Source: an uncultured Elusimicrobia bacterium (GTDB lineage: Bacteria > Elusimicrobiota > Elusimicrobia > Elusimicrobiales > UBA9959). From it: 48,184 nucleotides of DNA. Below are positions 26,004 through 35,152 of this stretch, in pieces. The notes beneath the pieces were generated by a model. It was given only the letters and a program-made list of their open reading frames with translations. It had not been told where the DNA came from and made no database searches. A program made the translations under genes and the position numbers. The stretch covers positions 1 to 48,184 of the forward strand of contig CAIQNV010000032.1 of the NCBI GenBank assembly GCA_903873295.1. The letters are read 5' to 3'. Within the stretch, counting starts at the first letter, position 1. The number at the start of each line of letters is the position of its first letter.

Positions 26004-26082
26004 TTTATAATTGCAGACCCTTGGCCCATGTACCGGCGTCTATAAACAGATAGACTATAACTGTTGGAGGAGAATAAAAATT

Positions 26083-26706
26083 ATGAAGAACAGATTTACG
26101 CTTTCAGCCGCACTTATCCTGCTCTCGGGGCTGGGTTTAGCTTTTGCGGACACGTCGTCAAAAACAGCCCCCGGCCAGGCCCCGGCGGTAAAGCAGGACG
26201 ACGCGAAAATCAGGGAGTTCAAAGATATCCTCTTTAAACTGGTGCGTCAGGACGAATACCTGGACGAAGCCATCGAGACCCTTGATTCCGCCGGCGGCCC
26301 CGGGGGTATTGAGGATATTTCAGCCCTCGGCGTCAGCCTGAAGGCTATCGCCAAGAACCTCAGCCATGTCTCCGCCCTTAACAAGACGGAATTTTCCGCC
26401 ATACAGCCCGGCTCCAACCTTTCCGCCTACACCAACACTATCCTCAGCTACAGCCGCAAGGTCAACCGCAAAGCGGGCCAGGTTAATATCCTGGTGGCGC
26501 AGCTGGCCGCGAAAAACAAGAAGGCCGCCATGCGCGACGCCGTCGCCTCCAAGAAGGGCGGCAGGAAGGTCCGCGGCAAGAAACTCACCCAGCTGCTCGA
26601 AGAGCAGCAGGCCGTGGAGAGGCTTTCGGCGGACGCCAAAACCCTGGGCGCGGCCTCAAAAAACCTCAGCGCCACCAGCAAGTGGCTGTATATAGCTTCG
26701 CAGTAG
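26083..26706 (+). CDS. Secreted helical protein of unknown function
   Basis: The ATG at 26083 follows GGAGGAG by about 10 bases and opens a signal peptide (MKNRFTLSAALILLSGLGLAFA). A reading from 26011 would put a polar 24-residue leader in front and is rejected. The mature part of about 185 residues is helical and basic (KEFKD-like helix, LVRQDEYLDEAIETLDSAGG, LGVSLKAIAKNLSHVSALNK, LLEEQQAVERLSADAKTLGA). I recognise no family. It stands alone after a terminator; TATAAT at 26006-26011 could be its -10 box, but the -35 is poor. Confidence 0.65.
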   Translation: MKNRFTLSAALILLSGLGLAFADTSSKTAPGQAPAVKQDDAKIREFKDILFKLVRQDEYLDEAIETLDSAGGPGGIEDISALGVSLKAIAKNLSHVSALNKTEFSAIQPGSNLSAYTNTILSYSRKVNRKAGQVNILVAQLAAKNKKAAMRDAVASKKGGRKVRGKKLTQLLEEQQAVERLSADAKTLGAASKNLSATSKWLYIASQ

Positions 26707-26746
26707 GATCATTTTCCCCGCAGAGACAGCTACTCTGCAGCAAAAA

Positions 26747-26827
26747 AACCACGAAGCCACGAAGGACACGGAGAAACACGGAGAAAAGAACCCCGTGGAA
26801 CTCCTTGTTCTTCGCGTCTCGGTGGTT
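26747..26827. repeat. ACCACGAAG-type intergenic palindromic repeat
   Basis: Left arm 26747-26771 (AACCACGAAGCCACGAAGGA and on) and right arm 26803-26827 are complementary at 19 of 25 positions. The interior holds a 10-base direct repeat, ACACGGAGAA twice (about 26767-26786). From memory, strings of the form ACCACGAAG-ACACGAAGG-ACACGG are common between genes in many unrelated bacteria. It lies between the secreted protein gene and folE and encodes nothing. Confidence 0.7.
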
Positions 26828-26846
26828 AGCAGTTGCATAAAAATTG

Positions 26847-26852
26847 TAAAAT
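26847..26852 (+). promoter_or_regulatory. -10 box of folE, probably leaderless
   Basis: TAAAAT ends 7 bases before the folE ATG at 26860, with no SD between. The -35 region overlaps the end of the palindromic repeat and is weak. Confidence 0.45.
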
Positions 26853-26859
26853 TACCGGT

Positions 26860-27414
26860 ATGAAAGACCCGCTTGAAACCGCAGCGCTGCAGATCCTTAA
26901 AGCCCTGGGCGAGAACCCGGAAAGGGAAGGCCTGCAGAAAACCCCTCGGCGCATGGCGCGGGCGCTGCGGGAAATAACCTCCGGCTACAACGCCGATATC
27001 GACAAGGTTTTCAACGGCGCCTTCTTCAAGGTGAATTACCGGGAGATGGTGATAGTCAGGGATATCGCTTTTTACTCCCTGTGCGAACACCATATGCTGC
27101 CCTTCTTCGGCAAAGCCCACGTGGCGTACATCCCGAACGGCCGCATAGTAGGCCTTTCAAAGATCCCGCGCCTCGTGGAAACCTTCGCCCGCCGCCTGCA
27201 GGTGCAGGAGCGCCTTACCGAAGAGATCGCCGGCACGCTTTACAAGGTGCTGAAGCCGCGCGGAGTGGGGATAGTGATGGAGGCGGAGCATCTCTGCGTC
27301 AGCATGCGCGGGGTGAAGAACGAGACCTCTTTCGCGACCACCAGCTCCATGCTGGGCGTCTTCCGCAGCGACAATAAAGTGAGGGAGGAATTCCTCAACC
27401 TCATAAAGAAATAA
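26860..27414 (+). CDS. folE: GTP cyclohydrolase I
   Basis: 184 residues from the ATG at 26860; a TTG nine codons upstream is in frame but has no support. Family hallmarks are complete: NPEREGLQKTPRRMARAL (about residues 23-40), the zinc ligands C75 and H78 in LCEHHMLPFFGKAHVAYIP, C146 in EHLCVSMRGVKNE, and ETFARRLQVQERLTEEIA. The enzyme turns GTP into 7,8-dihydroneopterin triphosphate, the first step to folate and related pterins. No other folate or queuosine gene is adjacent. The ATG is 7 bases from a TAAAAT box. Confidence 0.95.
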   Translation: MKDPLETAALQILKALGENPEREGLQKTPRRMARALREITSGYNADIDKVFNGAFFKVNYREMVIVRDIAFYSLCEHHMLPFFGKAHVAYIPNGRIVGLSKIPRLVETFARRLQVQERLTEEIAGTLYKVLKPRGVGIVMEAEHLCVSMRGVKNETSFATTSSMLGVFRSDNKVREEFLNLIKK

Positions 27415-27422
27415 TAATGATA

Positions 27423-27451
27423 TTGATATTCCGCGGACTTTTAAGTAAAAT
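27423..27451 (+). promoter_or_regulatory. Promoter of tRNA-Gly(CCC)
   Basis: TTGATA (27423-27428), a 17-base spacer and TAAAAT (27446-27451), about 60 bases before the tRNA. It is probably also the promoter of the CBM48-like gene downstream of the tRNA. Confidence 0.7.
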
Positions 27452-27511
27452 TTACAGGTACCGGCAATAGCGCCGGGTGTTCACACGAAGGCACGGCAGA
27501 GTAAAAAATAC

Positions 27512-27582
27512 GCGGGCGTAGTACAATGGTAGTACGAGTGCTTCCCAAGCATTAGACGTGGGTTCGATTCCCATCGCCCGCT
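27512..27582 (+). tRNA. tRNA-Gly, anticodon CCC
   Basis: A full 71-base cloverleaf: acceptor GCGGGCG / CGCCCGC with discriminator T; D arm GTAC...GTAC; anticodon stem AGTGC / GCATT around the loop TTCCCAA (anticodon CCC at 27544-27546); T arm GTGGG-TTCGATT-CCCAT. No CCA is encoded. It reads GGG codons. Confidence 0.95.
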
Positions 27583-27596
27583 CTCTCCTTAAAAAC

Positions 27597-28124
27597 ATGA
27601 CAAAATCAAAAACATTCTGGGCGGCCGCGGCGCTGATAAGCCTGGCCGTCATGGCTTATGCCGGCTATGCCATCTACGGGCGGATGTCCCTGCATTTCTC
27701 CGGCGACACCATAGAGGTGAGGCCCGTGCCCCTGCCGGCGCCGGAGGAAGAGGAAGAAGCCGCGCCCGCAAAAGAAACCGCCGCGGATAAAACGGCCAAA
27801 GAGGACAAAGAGGAAGAAATTAAAGCCGGCAAGGAAGCGGCCGCACCTGTAAAAAGCGAAACCGATAAAATAAAAGCGATAAAAACCGCCTTTGAATACA
27901 AAGACGCCAACGCCAAATCCGTGCTGCTGGCCGGCAGCTTCACCTCCTGGAAAGATAAAAAGATGACCAAAAAGAGCGGCCTCTGGAAAACCGACGTCTA
28001 CATACTCCCCGGCACTTACCCCTACCATTTCACCGTGGACGGCAAAAAGAAACTGGACCCGGGCAAGCCCAAAGCCCCCACCGGCGACTCGCTCATCAGC
28101 GTCAAAGCCGTATCGGCGCCGTAA
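27597..28124 (+). CDS. Membrane-anchored protein with a C-terminal CBM48/AMPK glycogen-binding-like domain
   Basis: 175 residues from the ATG at 27597; the in-frame start at 27558 lies inside the tRNA gene and is rejected. A membrane segment (FWAAAALISLAVMAYAGYAI, about residues 6-25) is followed by an acidic/Lys low-complexity linker (about 45-95) and a domain at about 98-170 that resembles the early-set CBM48 fold: KTAFEYKDANAKSVLLAGSF, TSWKDKKMTKKSGLWKTDVY, LPGTYPYHFTVDGKKKLDPG. Such domains bind alpha-glucans or act as interaction modules. It starts 14 bases after the tRNA 3' end without an SD, so its mRNA is probably released by tRNA 3' processing. Confidence 0.75.
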   Translation: MTKSKTFWAAAALISLAVMAYAGYAIYGRMSLHFSGDTIEVRPVPLPAPEEEEEAAPAKETAADKTAKEDKEEEIKAGKEAAAPVKSETDKIKAIKTAFEYKDANAKSVLLAGSFTSWKDKKMTKKSGLWKTDVYILPGTYPYHFTVDGKKKLDPGKPKAPTGDSLISVKAVSAP

Positions 28125-28219
28125 AGGGCGATGTCTATCACCCCCCCGGCCAGCGCCAAAGTTAAAATTTCGTTAACAATCCTGTAACAGGCTTTTTGTA
28201 GACTATCAGCGGACGCTTT

Positions 28220-31200
28220 ATGAATTTCAGAAAAGTCCTCTTCTTATTTATTCTCGCGCCGGCCTATTTTTTGCCGGCCCCCGCCGCCGCGCTGAACGCC
28301 CGCCACAGCCACACCGTCACGCTGCTGCCAGACGGCAACCTGCTTATCGCGGGGGGGATAGACGCCGCCAACGCCGCTTACAACAGCGTGCAGATGTACA
28401 ATATGGGCACCAACATCTATGATGATTGGGGCAGCAATCTGGTAACTGCGAGATCTTCGCATACGGCCACCCTGATGTCCGACGGCAGGGTGCTGATAGC
28501 CGGCGGCTACAGCAATGCCGGCACGCCGTTAAACTCTCTTGAGATCTGCAACCCGCTGCTCAAAACCTGTACCGACATCGGAATTCCGCCAATGAGCATC
28601 CGAAGGGGGGGGCATACCGCCACCCTCCTGTCAAAAGGCCCCAACGCCGGCGGGGTACTGCTCTGCGGCGGCGCGACTACGGTCGAAGCGACCGTTAACG
28701 GCACTATTACCAAGAGCTGCGAGATCTACAACCCGGCGCTCAATACCGTCTCCGCCGCGACGTCCATGATCAGCCCGCGCATGGGCCACGCCGCCATGCT
28801 GCTGCGGTCGGGGAAAGTTTTTGTCACCGGCGGCAGACGGCGCAACCTGGCGAACACGGCCTGGCTTTATGAGCCGATGAACGAAGTTTATTCCCCCGAT
28901 ACGCTGCTCGGCGCCTGGACTCCGAAAGACGCCCTGCTGCAGGGCAGAATAGACCATTCAGCCACGGTTTTGAACAACGGCACGATAATGGTAGCCGGCG
29001 GCTTCAATAATGTTAATACCTATAAATGCACTCCCAGCACGATGTCGCTGACGGGAGTAGGGGAGGAGTGCTGGACTAAAGGGGTGGGGGGCGACGAATA
29101 TTACTGGGGCTATGGGATCGAGACCCAGGACATGGGCAGCCACGGCTACCTGGACGGCGCGGAATATTTCGACCAGAACGGCGGGCGCACGGTGATCGGC
29201 GAAACCACTTACGGCACGGCGCCTTACAGGGTGCACAAACATTCCGCGGCCCTGCGGCCCGACGGCAGCTGGAACATGTATGGCGGCTACGGCGGCATAG
29301 TCCGCACAATGTTCAGCGCCAGCCCGGCGCTGGAAAAAGACACTGTTTTTTACCTGACAAACGGAGTCATACAACCCTCCAGCATAATAAAATTCCCGAT
29401 AGCAACAACCCTTTCAAGGGCCGTATCCGGCAGGCTGGTAAACGCAGACGCCTTTTTCTCGACACCGCTGAAACCCGCGGAAAACCCTTCGGTGTCCGTG
29501 GAAAGCGTGAAGCTGTATCTGGCCCACAGCACGGCGGCGCTGGACGGCTATAAGGTGGGCACGCTCATAGACGAGCTTCACCATCCCGGCGACTTTGACG
29601 ACATTATGCAGCTGGAAAATCCGGCCGGAAGAGCTGTTTTTGATAAACAGAGTATAAACTCCGATTCCGCGGCTGCCCCGTTCCCCAAGGTAAGCGCATT
29701 GAATTTAACGTTTCCCCCCGTGTACCCGCTGACCCAGCCGTCGTCGTTTACCGGCACCATAAGAGCCGACATTGTAATGGAACTCTCAAGTATGTACCGC
29801 GGAATCAAAGGCACGCTCATAGTGAAGAGCGGGTCAATAGAAGATCCCTTGCAGAACTACGCGGCCACTATCAATACCGGAGGCAGCGTCGCTGTAGCCG
29901 TTAGCAACCCCGTCGCCGATTCCTGCGGAGAGGTATCGTGCAAATTCCTGGTCAACGTAACTTTTGCCGCCACAGGAACGATGTCCAATCTTACGGCGGC
30001 CGCCACCGTCTATCAGTCCGGAGCCCAGGGCATTGTCCCCAATAGCGGCGGCGCCATAAGCCTTATAGGAGAACTAACTTATACCGCCGATGAAATCTGG
30101 ACCGGGGACAGACAACCGACATTCAGCTATGGCCGCTCGGATATAGTTATACGGGAAATGATCTTTTCCAGCGCGCTCGGCTTTACGCCCAAAGATAATG
30201 TATGGAAGGATTTAGCCGATATCGATCTTTCTCCCACCCTCGGAGCGCCGGTGTTCAGCCACACCACTCTGCTAACCCCGGCGGGAGACATGCTGATAAT
30301 GGGAGGCAGGAACTGTGAAACCGCCGCCCCCATAAGCATCGACTGTCGCAACAAAACTTTTACCGCGCGCGCCGCGGTCACCTCTATCACCCCGGTCCGC
30401 GGGGATTGGCCCGCCTCGGAGAAGCTCAATTCTAAACGCGCCTTTCACACCAGCACCCTGCTGGGTACCGGGCGGATACTTACCTGCGGCGGCTCGGACG
30501 GGGTCAGGCCCCTGGCCTCCTGCGAACTGATGGACCCGGCGAACAGAAAATGGACCCCCACCGGCTCCATGAACGTCGCCCGGACAAAGCATACCGCCAC
30601 GCTCCTGCCTAACGGCAATGTGCTGGTGGCCGGCGGCGCAACGCCGTCGAGCGCGGCGGTCAGCACGGCGGAGATCTATTATCCCGACACTCAACGGTGG
30701 ATCCCGACTTCTTCGATGGGGGAAGCCAGGCAGAACCACACGGCCACCGTATTGCCGGACGGCAACGTGCTGGTGGCCGGCGGCGGCACGCTGACCGGCT
30801 ACTCCGGCACGACCGAGATCTATATTTCCTCCAATTCCTACTGGCAGGCTACCGGTTCGATGAACACCGGCAGGGCGCAGCACACGGCCACGCTCCTGAA
30901 GAGCGGCAACGTGCTGCTGGCCGGCGGCGTCAACGATTTCGGAGCCATCGGAAATTCGGAAGTGTTCAGCTATACCTCCCGGGCTTTTGTCGGCGGCCCC
31001 GCCACGCTTAACACCCCCCGCTACGCCCATACCGCCACGCTGCTCCGGGACGGGCGGGTGCTGGCGATAGGCGGCTCGAACAACTATATGAGCCAGATCA
31101 CCGCCGAGATCTATAACGGCGCCGGCTGGACCTACCTGCCGCTGCTGAACCTCGACAGGGCAAACCACCGCAGCGTGCTGCTGCCCAACGGCAAAGTAAT

Positions 31201-34030
31201 GGTCACCGGCGGCGAGACCCCCGGCGCGTCCCAGACCTATGCGGAGAGCTACAACCCCGATTTTCCCGCGTGGAGCCTCCAGGGGGAAATGACTACGGGC
31301 CGGGCTAACCACACCACCGTGCTCACCAGGGACAACTATATCATCAACATAGGCGGCTGGGACGGGTCGCAGTACCTGGACACCACCGACGTGGCGTATT
31401 TCTCTTATTCGCCCGACTCTTCCGGCCTGGAGGCCGAAGTCCAAAGGCAGCCGCTCATCTCCTCGGGAGATGACGAGTTTAACTGGGGCGCGGCTGTCAC
31501 GCTGCGCAGCGCCCTCTCGAATTTCCACGGCATCTCGGAAGCCTCCGGCGGCGGCGCGGGCCCGGCGAATTCCTCGCACAGCAACCCCCGGCTGTACATA
31601 CAGCAGATCGACAACCAGAGCGGCTTCATGGCGGATATCTCCACTAGGATTTATTCCCTCTACGGCGGCAGCGGCACCAACCCCGGCTGGGAAAAGACCC
31701 TTTCCTCGATAACCGTGATCATGCCCGCGGCCGCGGAAGCCGGGGAACTTCCCCACGGCTGGTACAATATGCGCGTCGCGGCCAACGGCCTGTTCTCCGA
31801 AGGCCACCCCGTGCAGGTGACCATAGACCGCCCCCTCGGTTCGCCCTCTTTGGTCTCCGGCGCCGTCATCGGCGGAAATTCCGTTCTCTGGTCCTGGAAA
31901 CAGGGAGGGATAACCGCCGCCGAAGGCTATAATGTCTATTCGGCCACGAACAACGTTTTTATAACCACAGTGACTTTCAGGAACGACTCCGCCACCGTCT
32001 ACCACACGCAGACCGGCCTGGCCCCCAACACCGGAGCCTCCATAATGGTGGCGGCGTACAACCAGGGGGGCAACGGACCGCTCGCAAAATCCGCCACTTA
32101 TTATACCCTGGCGGCCATACCCGAACCGCTGCGGATAAACACCGCCAGCTTTGAAACCGCTGAATTGGAATGGGCCAGGAACGAGAACTCCGAGATAACG
32201 ACCTATGAAGTTTCCATGTCGCCGTCCAAGCCCACCCCGTTCTCGAGCGCTCTGGATATTTCCACGCCGGTGCCTTTCAGCGTCAACTATACCAGCACCT
32301 CCACCGTGCTGACCGGACTCTCCGCCAACCAGTCGTACGACTTCCGCGTACGGGCCATGAACGGCCCCGGCCTTCCCACCGCGGGCGTGGTGACCGCTTT
32401 CAGCAGCTACGCGTCAACCATAACGGTGAGCGGCGTCAGCAACTTTACAGGCACGCCCCTGAGCAGTTCCACCCTGAACTGGTCCTGGGACGCGGCCCCC
32501 GGCGCCGATTACTACGAGCTTTTCGACATAACCGCGGGGACTTCTGCCGCCGTATTTATTGGGTCCACCGCCGAGAACAATCTCTCGCAGACCGGCCTCA
32601 AAGCCAACAGGAACTACCGGGCCGCGGTCGGCGCCGTGAAAATTCAATCGGGCGGCCCCATACGGGGCCCGATAAACTACAGCGCCGCGGGAGTTTTCAC
32701 GCTGACAGTGCCGCCTTCGCCCGCCACCCCCAACATTTATACCAAGATCAGCACCGACAGCTTCACCGTAAACTGGCTGATCAACGGCAACTCCACCTGG
32801 ACCGTTTACAGAGTAACCGGCTCCACGAATAATTTCGCTACGTCTTATACTTTTACCACCACCGACGGCTTCCTGCCCATTACCATGCTGCAACCCAATG
32901 TCCGCTACTACCTGCGCGTCACCCCGGTAAACGGGGACGGCGTTGCGGGAGAGATCTTAAACCTGGGCTCACAGTACACTCTCGCCAATAAGCCCGCCAG
33001 CCTCGCCGCCACGGACATTTCCATGTCCGGGATCTGGCTGCTCTGGGACACCAGCGAAAACTCGCCGGAGACCATCTACGAGGTGCGCGCCTCCACGAAC
33101 GAGAATTTCTCCGCGCCGATAAGGACCCCGGACGGGATGAAGTTCTCCAACCTGCTTACCGACAACTTCGCCTTTGTGAACGGCCTGCTCACCTCCACCA
33201 CTTACTATTTCGACGTGGCCGCCTGCAACGGGGAGGGCATTTCCCTGGGCTGCACCGGCGTCGGCGTAACGGGCCGCAAGCGGGCTACGGCGACCTTCAC
33301 CAAGGGCCTGGAAAGCGCTGGCGCCCCTCCCGGCTCGGTAGGCGGCACCAGCGATCCTACCAGGGCTGTAACGATCTCCGGGACCCTGCTCAACAACAGG
33401 ACGGTGCAGCTGGATATACCGGCCGGCGCTTTTCCCTCGGCCACGGGCATAGCCGTCTCCTCCTCCTCCTACGATAAATGCGGCTATCTGGCCGGCGGCA
33501 TCACTCCGGTGACAGTCGAGATCTTCGCGCAGAGCCAGCCGCAGGAGCCGGTGACGCTCACGCTCCACTTCGACCAGGACTCGACCAACGCCAAGAACGA
33601 TATAATCGCCAAAGCTTCGCAGTTGGTTCTGGCCCGCTATAACCCGCGCTCGCAGGAGTGTCTGCCGCTTGAAACGAAAGTGAATATCGGCGACCGGACG
33701 ATAACGGCGACGCTCAACCATTTCAGCCTGTTCCAGCTGATGGTGCGCACGGCGGCCACGAACCTTAGCAACGTGCTGATCTACCCCAATCCCTTCTACC
33801 CCAACCGCGGGCAGGGCTTCGTGACGATAGACAAGATCCCGGCCAGCTCCAAAGTGCGCATATATACGCTCACCGGCGACAAGATCTGGGAAGCTACCGC
33901 CGGCAGCACCGGCGTCATTATCTGGAAAGGCGTAAACAAGTCCGGCTACCTGGTGGCCAGCGGCATCTACCTCGCCGTGATCGATTCCAGCGCGGGAAAG
34001 AAAGTGTTCAAGCTGGCGGTGGAAAGGTAA
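28220..34030 (+). CDS. Giant secreted Kelch-repeat/FN3 surface protein with FlgD-like C-terminal module
   Basis: 1936 residues, the largest gene here. A signal peptide (about 1-25) is followed by a first Kelch block (about 28-370; HSHTVTLLPDGNLLIAGG and similar), a beta-rich region (about 380-640), a second Kelch block (about 690-1075) with near-repeats such as KHTATLLPNGNVLVAGG and QNHTATVLPDGNVLVAGG, several FN3-like domains (about 1205-1640), a region resembling ZU5/autoproteolytic surface domains (LDIPAGAFPSATGIAVSSSS, about 1735), and a FlgD-Ig/type IX-like C-terminal module (VLIYPNPFYPNRGQGFVTID, about 1852 on; then SGIYLAVI). Kelch blocks form beta-propellers and FN3 spacers extend from the cell surface. 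The C-terminal module suggests outer-surface sorting (inference). The PorV-like gene follows after 7 bases. Confidence 0.85.
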   Translation: MNFRKVLFLFILAPAYFLPAPAAALNARHSHTVTLLPDGNLLIAGGIDAANAAYNSVQMYNMGTNIYDDWGSNLVTARSSHTATLMSDGRVLIAGGYSNAGTPLNSLEICNPLLKTCTDIGIPPMSIRRGGHTATLLSKGPNAGGVLLCGGATTVEATVNGTITKSCEIYNPALNTVSAATSMISPRMGHAAMLLRSGKVFVTGGRRRNLANTAWLYEPMNEVYSPDTLLGAWTPKDALLQGRIDHSATVLNNGTIMVAGGFNNVNTYKCTPSTMSLTGVGEECWTKGVGGDEYYWGYGIETQDMGSHGYLDGAEYFDQNGGRTVIGETTYGTAPYRVHKHSAALRPDGSWNMYGGYGGIVRTMFSASPALEKDTVFYLTNGVIQPSSIIKFPIATTLSRAVSGRLVNADAFFSTPLKPAENPSVSVESVKLYLAHSTAALDGYKVGTLIDELHHPGDFDDIMQLENPAGRAVFDKQSINSDSAAAPFPKVSALNLTFPPVYPLTQPSSFTGTIRADIVMELSSMYRGIKGTLIVKSGSIEDPLQNYAATINTGGSVAVAVSNPVADSCGEVSCKFLVNVTFAATGTMSNLTAAATVYQSGAQGIVPNSGGAISLIGELTYTADEIWTGDRQPTFSYGRSDIVIREMIFSSALGFTPKDNVWKDLADIDLSPTLGAPVFSHTTLLTPAGDMLIMGGRNCETAAPISIDCRNKTFTARAAVTSITPVRGDWPASEKLNSKRAFHTSTLLGTGRILTCGGSDGVRPLASCELMDPANRKWTPTGSMNVARTKHTATLLPNGNVLVAGGATPSSAAVSTAEIYYPDTQRWIPTSSMGEARQNHTATVLPDGNVLVAGGGTLTGYSGTTEIYISSNSYWQATGSMNTGRAQHTATLLKSGNVLLAGGVNDFGAIGNSEVFSYTSRAFVGGPATLNTPRYAHTATLLRDGRVLAIGGSNNYMSQITAEIYNGAGWTYLPLLNLDRANHRSVLLPNGKVMVTGGETPGASQTYAESYNPDFPAWSLQGEMTTGRANHTTVLTRDNYIINIGGWDGSQYLDTTDVAYFSYSPDSSGLEAEVQRQPLISSGDDEFNWGAAVTLRSALSNFHGISEASGGGAGPANSSHSNPRLYIQQIDNQSGFMADISTRIYSLYGGSGTNPGWEKTLSSITVIMPAAAEAGELPHGWYNMRVAANGLFSEGHPVQVTIDRPLGSPSLVSGAVIGGNSVLWSWKQGGITAAEGYNVYSATNNVFITTVTFRNDSATVYHTQTGLAPNTGASIMVAAYNQGGNGPLAKSATYYTLAAIPEPLRINTASFETAELEWARNENSEITTYEVSMSPSKPTPFSSALDISTPVPFSVNYTSTSTVLTGLSANQSYDFRVRAMNGPGLPTAGVVTAFSSYASTITVSGVSNFTGTPLSSSTLNWSWDAAPGADYYELFDITAGTSAAVFIGSTAENNLSQTGLKANRNYRAAVGAVKIQSGGPIRGPINYSAAGVFTLTVPPSPATPNIYTKISTDSFTVNWLINGNSTWTVYRVTGSTNNFATSYTFTTTDGFLPITMLQPNVRYYLRVTPVNGDGVAGEILNLGSQYTLANKPASLAATDISMSGIWLLWDTSENSPETIYEVRASTNENFSAPIRTPDGMKFSNLLTDNFAFVNGLLTSTTYYFDVAACNGEGISLGCTGVGVTGRKRATATFTKGLESAGAPPGSVGGTSDPTRAVTISGTLLNNRTVQLDIPAGAFPSATGIAVSSSSYDKCGYLAGGITPVTVEIFAQSQPQEPVTLTLHFDQDSTNAKNDIIAKASQLVLARYNPRSQECLPLETKVNIGDRTITATLNHFSLFQLMVRTAATNLSNVLIYPNPFYPNRGQGFVTIDKIPASSKVRIYTLTGDKIWEATAGSTGVIIWKGVNKSGYLVASGIYLAVIDSSAGKKVFKLAVER

Positions 34031-34037
34031 GGGTCTT

Positions 34038-35099
34038 ATGAAAAAGGCTTACACCAAAGCGGTCCTGACGGCCTCCCTGGCGGCCGCCGGCCTGGCTTTC
34101 GCTTTTTCTCCGCCGCTTTCCGCCGGCGAGGATCCCCGCTATTTTTCCTCCAAGGCGGTAGGCACCACCACGGCCGATTTCCTGAACCTGGCGGCGGGAG
34201 CCAGGGCCGCGGCCATGGGCGGCGCCTATTCGGCCGTAAGCGACGAGGCCTCAGCCGTCTACTGGAATCCGGCCGGGCTGGTGCAGATACCGAAGCTCTC
34301 CGCCGTGTTCATGCGCGCCCAGTATTTCGAGGACATAAGCTATCAGTACGCCGCCTACGCGCACCGACTCTCCTACGACTCCGTGTTGGCCGGCTCTCTA
34401 CTGATGACAGACATCGGATCTATCACGCAGACCGACATCTCCGGAAATATTAATCTCACCGACCCTAACTTCACCCCGCGCGACCAGGTCTTCACGCTCT
34501 CTTACAGCAAAGCCATACTTGAATTTTCGGACAAGGACATAGACGTGTCGATCGGCGTCTCGCTGAAGTATATCAAGTCTACGATAGTCGACTCCGCGAA
34601 AAGCTACGCCGGGGACGTGGGCGTAATGACCTACAACTTCGGCGACATCCCTTACCGCCTGGCCGTTACGGCCACCAATATGGGCGGAGGCCTCTCTTAC
34701 GACAGGGAGTCGAACCCGCTGCCGCTCACTTTCAAGCTCGGCGCCGCCCTGAACCCTTTCCGCAACCTGCTGGTGGCCACCGACGTGGTGCTCCCCAAGC
34801 AGAACAAGCCTAACGTGCTGCTGGGCGTGGAGCTGGCCACCGCCCCCAACGAGCTCACCCGCCTGTGCGTGCGCGGCGGCCTTAACGCCCAGCAGATGAG
34901 CGACGGCCTGGGCGGCCTCTCCCTGGGGGTCGGCGCTACCCTGCACTTCTTCAGCCTGGACTACGCCTTCGTTCCGATGGGGGAGCTCGGGGCCACGCAC
35001 CGCATCTCGCTCACCTTCGACTTCCCTTTCCGCAGCCCCATCTTCCAGCGCCGCGACCGCACTATCTTCACCAAAATGAAAGGCATATCGTTCAAGTAA
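34038..35099 (+). CDS. PorV/PorQ-family (UPF0164) outer-membrane beta-barrel protein
   Basis: 353 residues with a signal peptide (about 1-29) and the family's N-terminal signature: FLNLAAGARAAAMGGAYSAV, SDEASAVYWNPAGLVQIPKL (about residues 50-92), followed by amphipathic beta strands through to a C-terminal strand (HRISLTFDFPF) and a short basic extension. PorV is an outer-membrane component of type IX secretion in Bacteroidota; PorV/PorQ-like proteins also occur widely without a known secretion system. It starts 7 bases after the giant Kelch protein with AAGG upstream, so the two are co-transcribed, and it may help export or anchor that protein (inference). Confidence 0.88.
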   Translation: MKKAYTKAVLTASLAAAGLAFAFSPPLSAGEDPRYFSSKAVGTTTADFLNLAAGARAAAMGGAYSAVSDEASAVYWNPAGLVQIPKLSAVFMRAQYFEDISYQYAAYAHRLSYDSVLAGSLLMTDIGSITQTDISGNINLTDPNFTPRDQVFTLSYSKAILEFSDKDIDVSIGVSLKYIKSTIVDSAKSYAGDVGVMTYNFGDIPYRLAVTATNMGGGLSYDRESNPLPLTFKLGAALNPFRNLLVATDVVLPKQNKPNVLLGVELATAPNELTRLCVRGGLNAQQMSDGLGGLSLGVGATLHFFSLDYAFVPMGELGATHRISLTFDFPFRSPIFQRRDRTIFTKMKGISFK

Positions 35100-35152
35100 A
35101 GAGCAACTCCCGGCTTTCCCCGCCATATTTCGCGGCATTTCCCTCCCGTCGA

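Noticed and set aside
26720-26738. Hairpin GCAGAG/CTCTGC after the secreted protein gene as a terminator
   Set aside because: Only a 6-bp stem and it is followed by an A run, not T, on the coding strand.
27558-27596. Upstream in-frame start for the CBM48-like protein
   Set aside because: It lies inside the tRNA-Gly gene.
30590-31090. Regularly spaced similar DNA segments that look like a repeat array
   Set aside because: They are in frame and encode Kelch repeats; spacing and sequence are not those of CRISPR.
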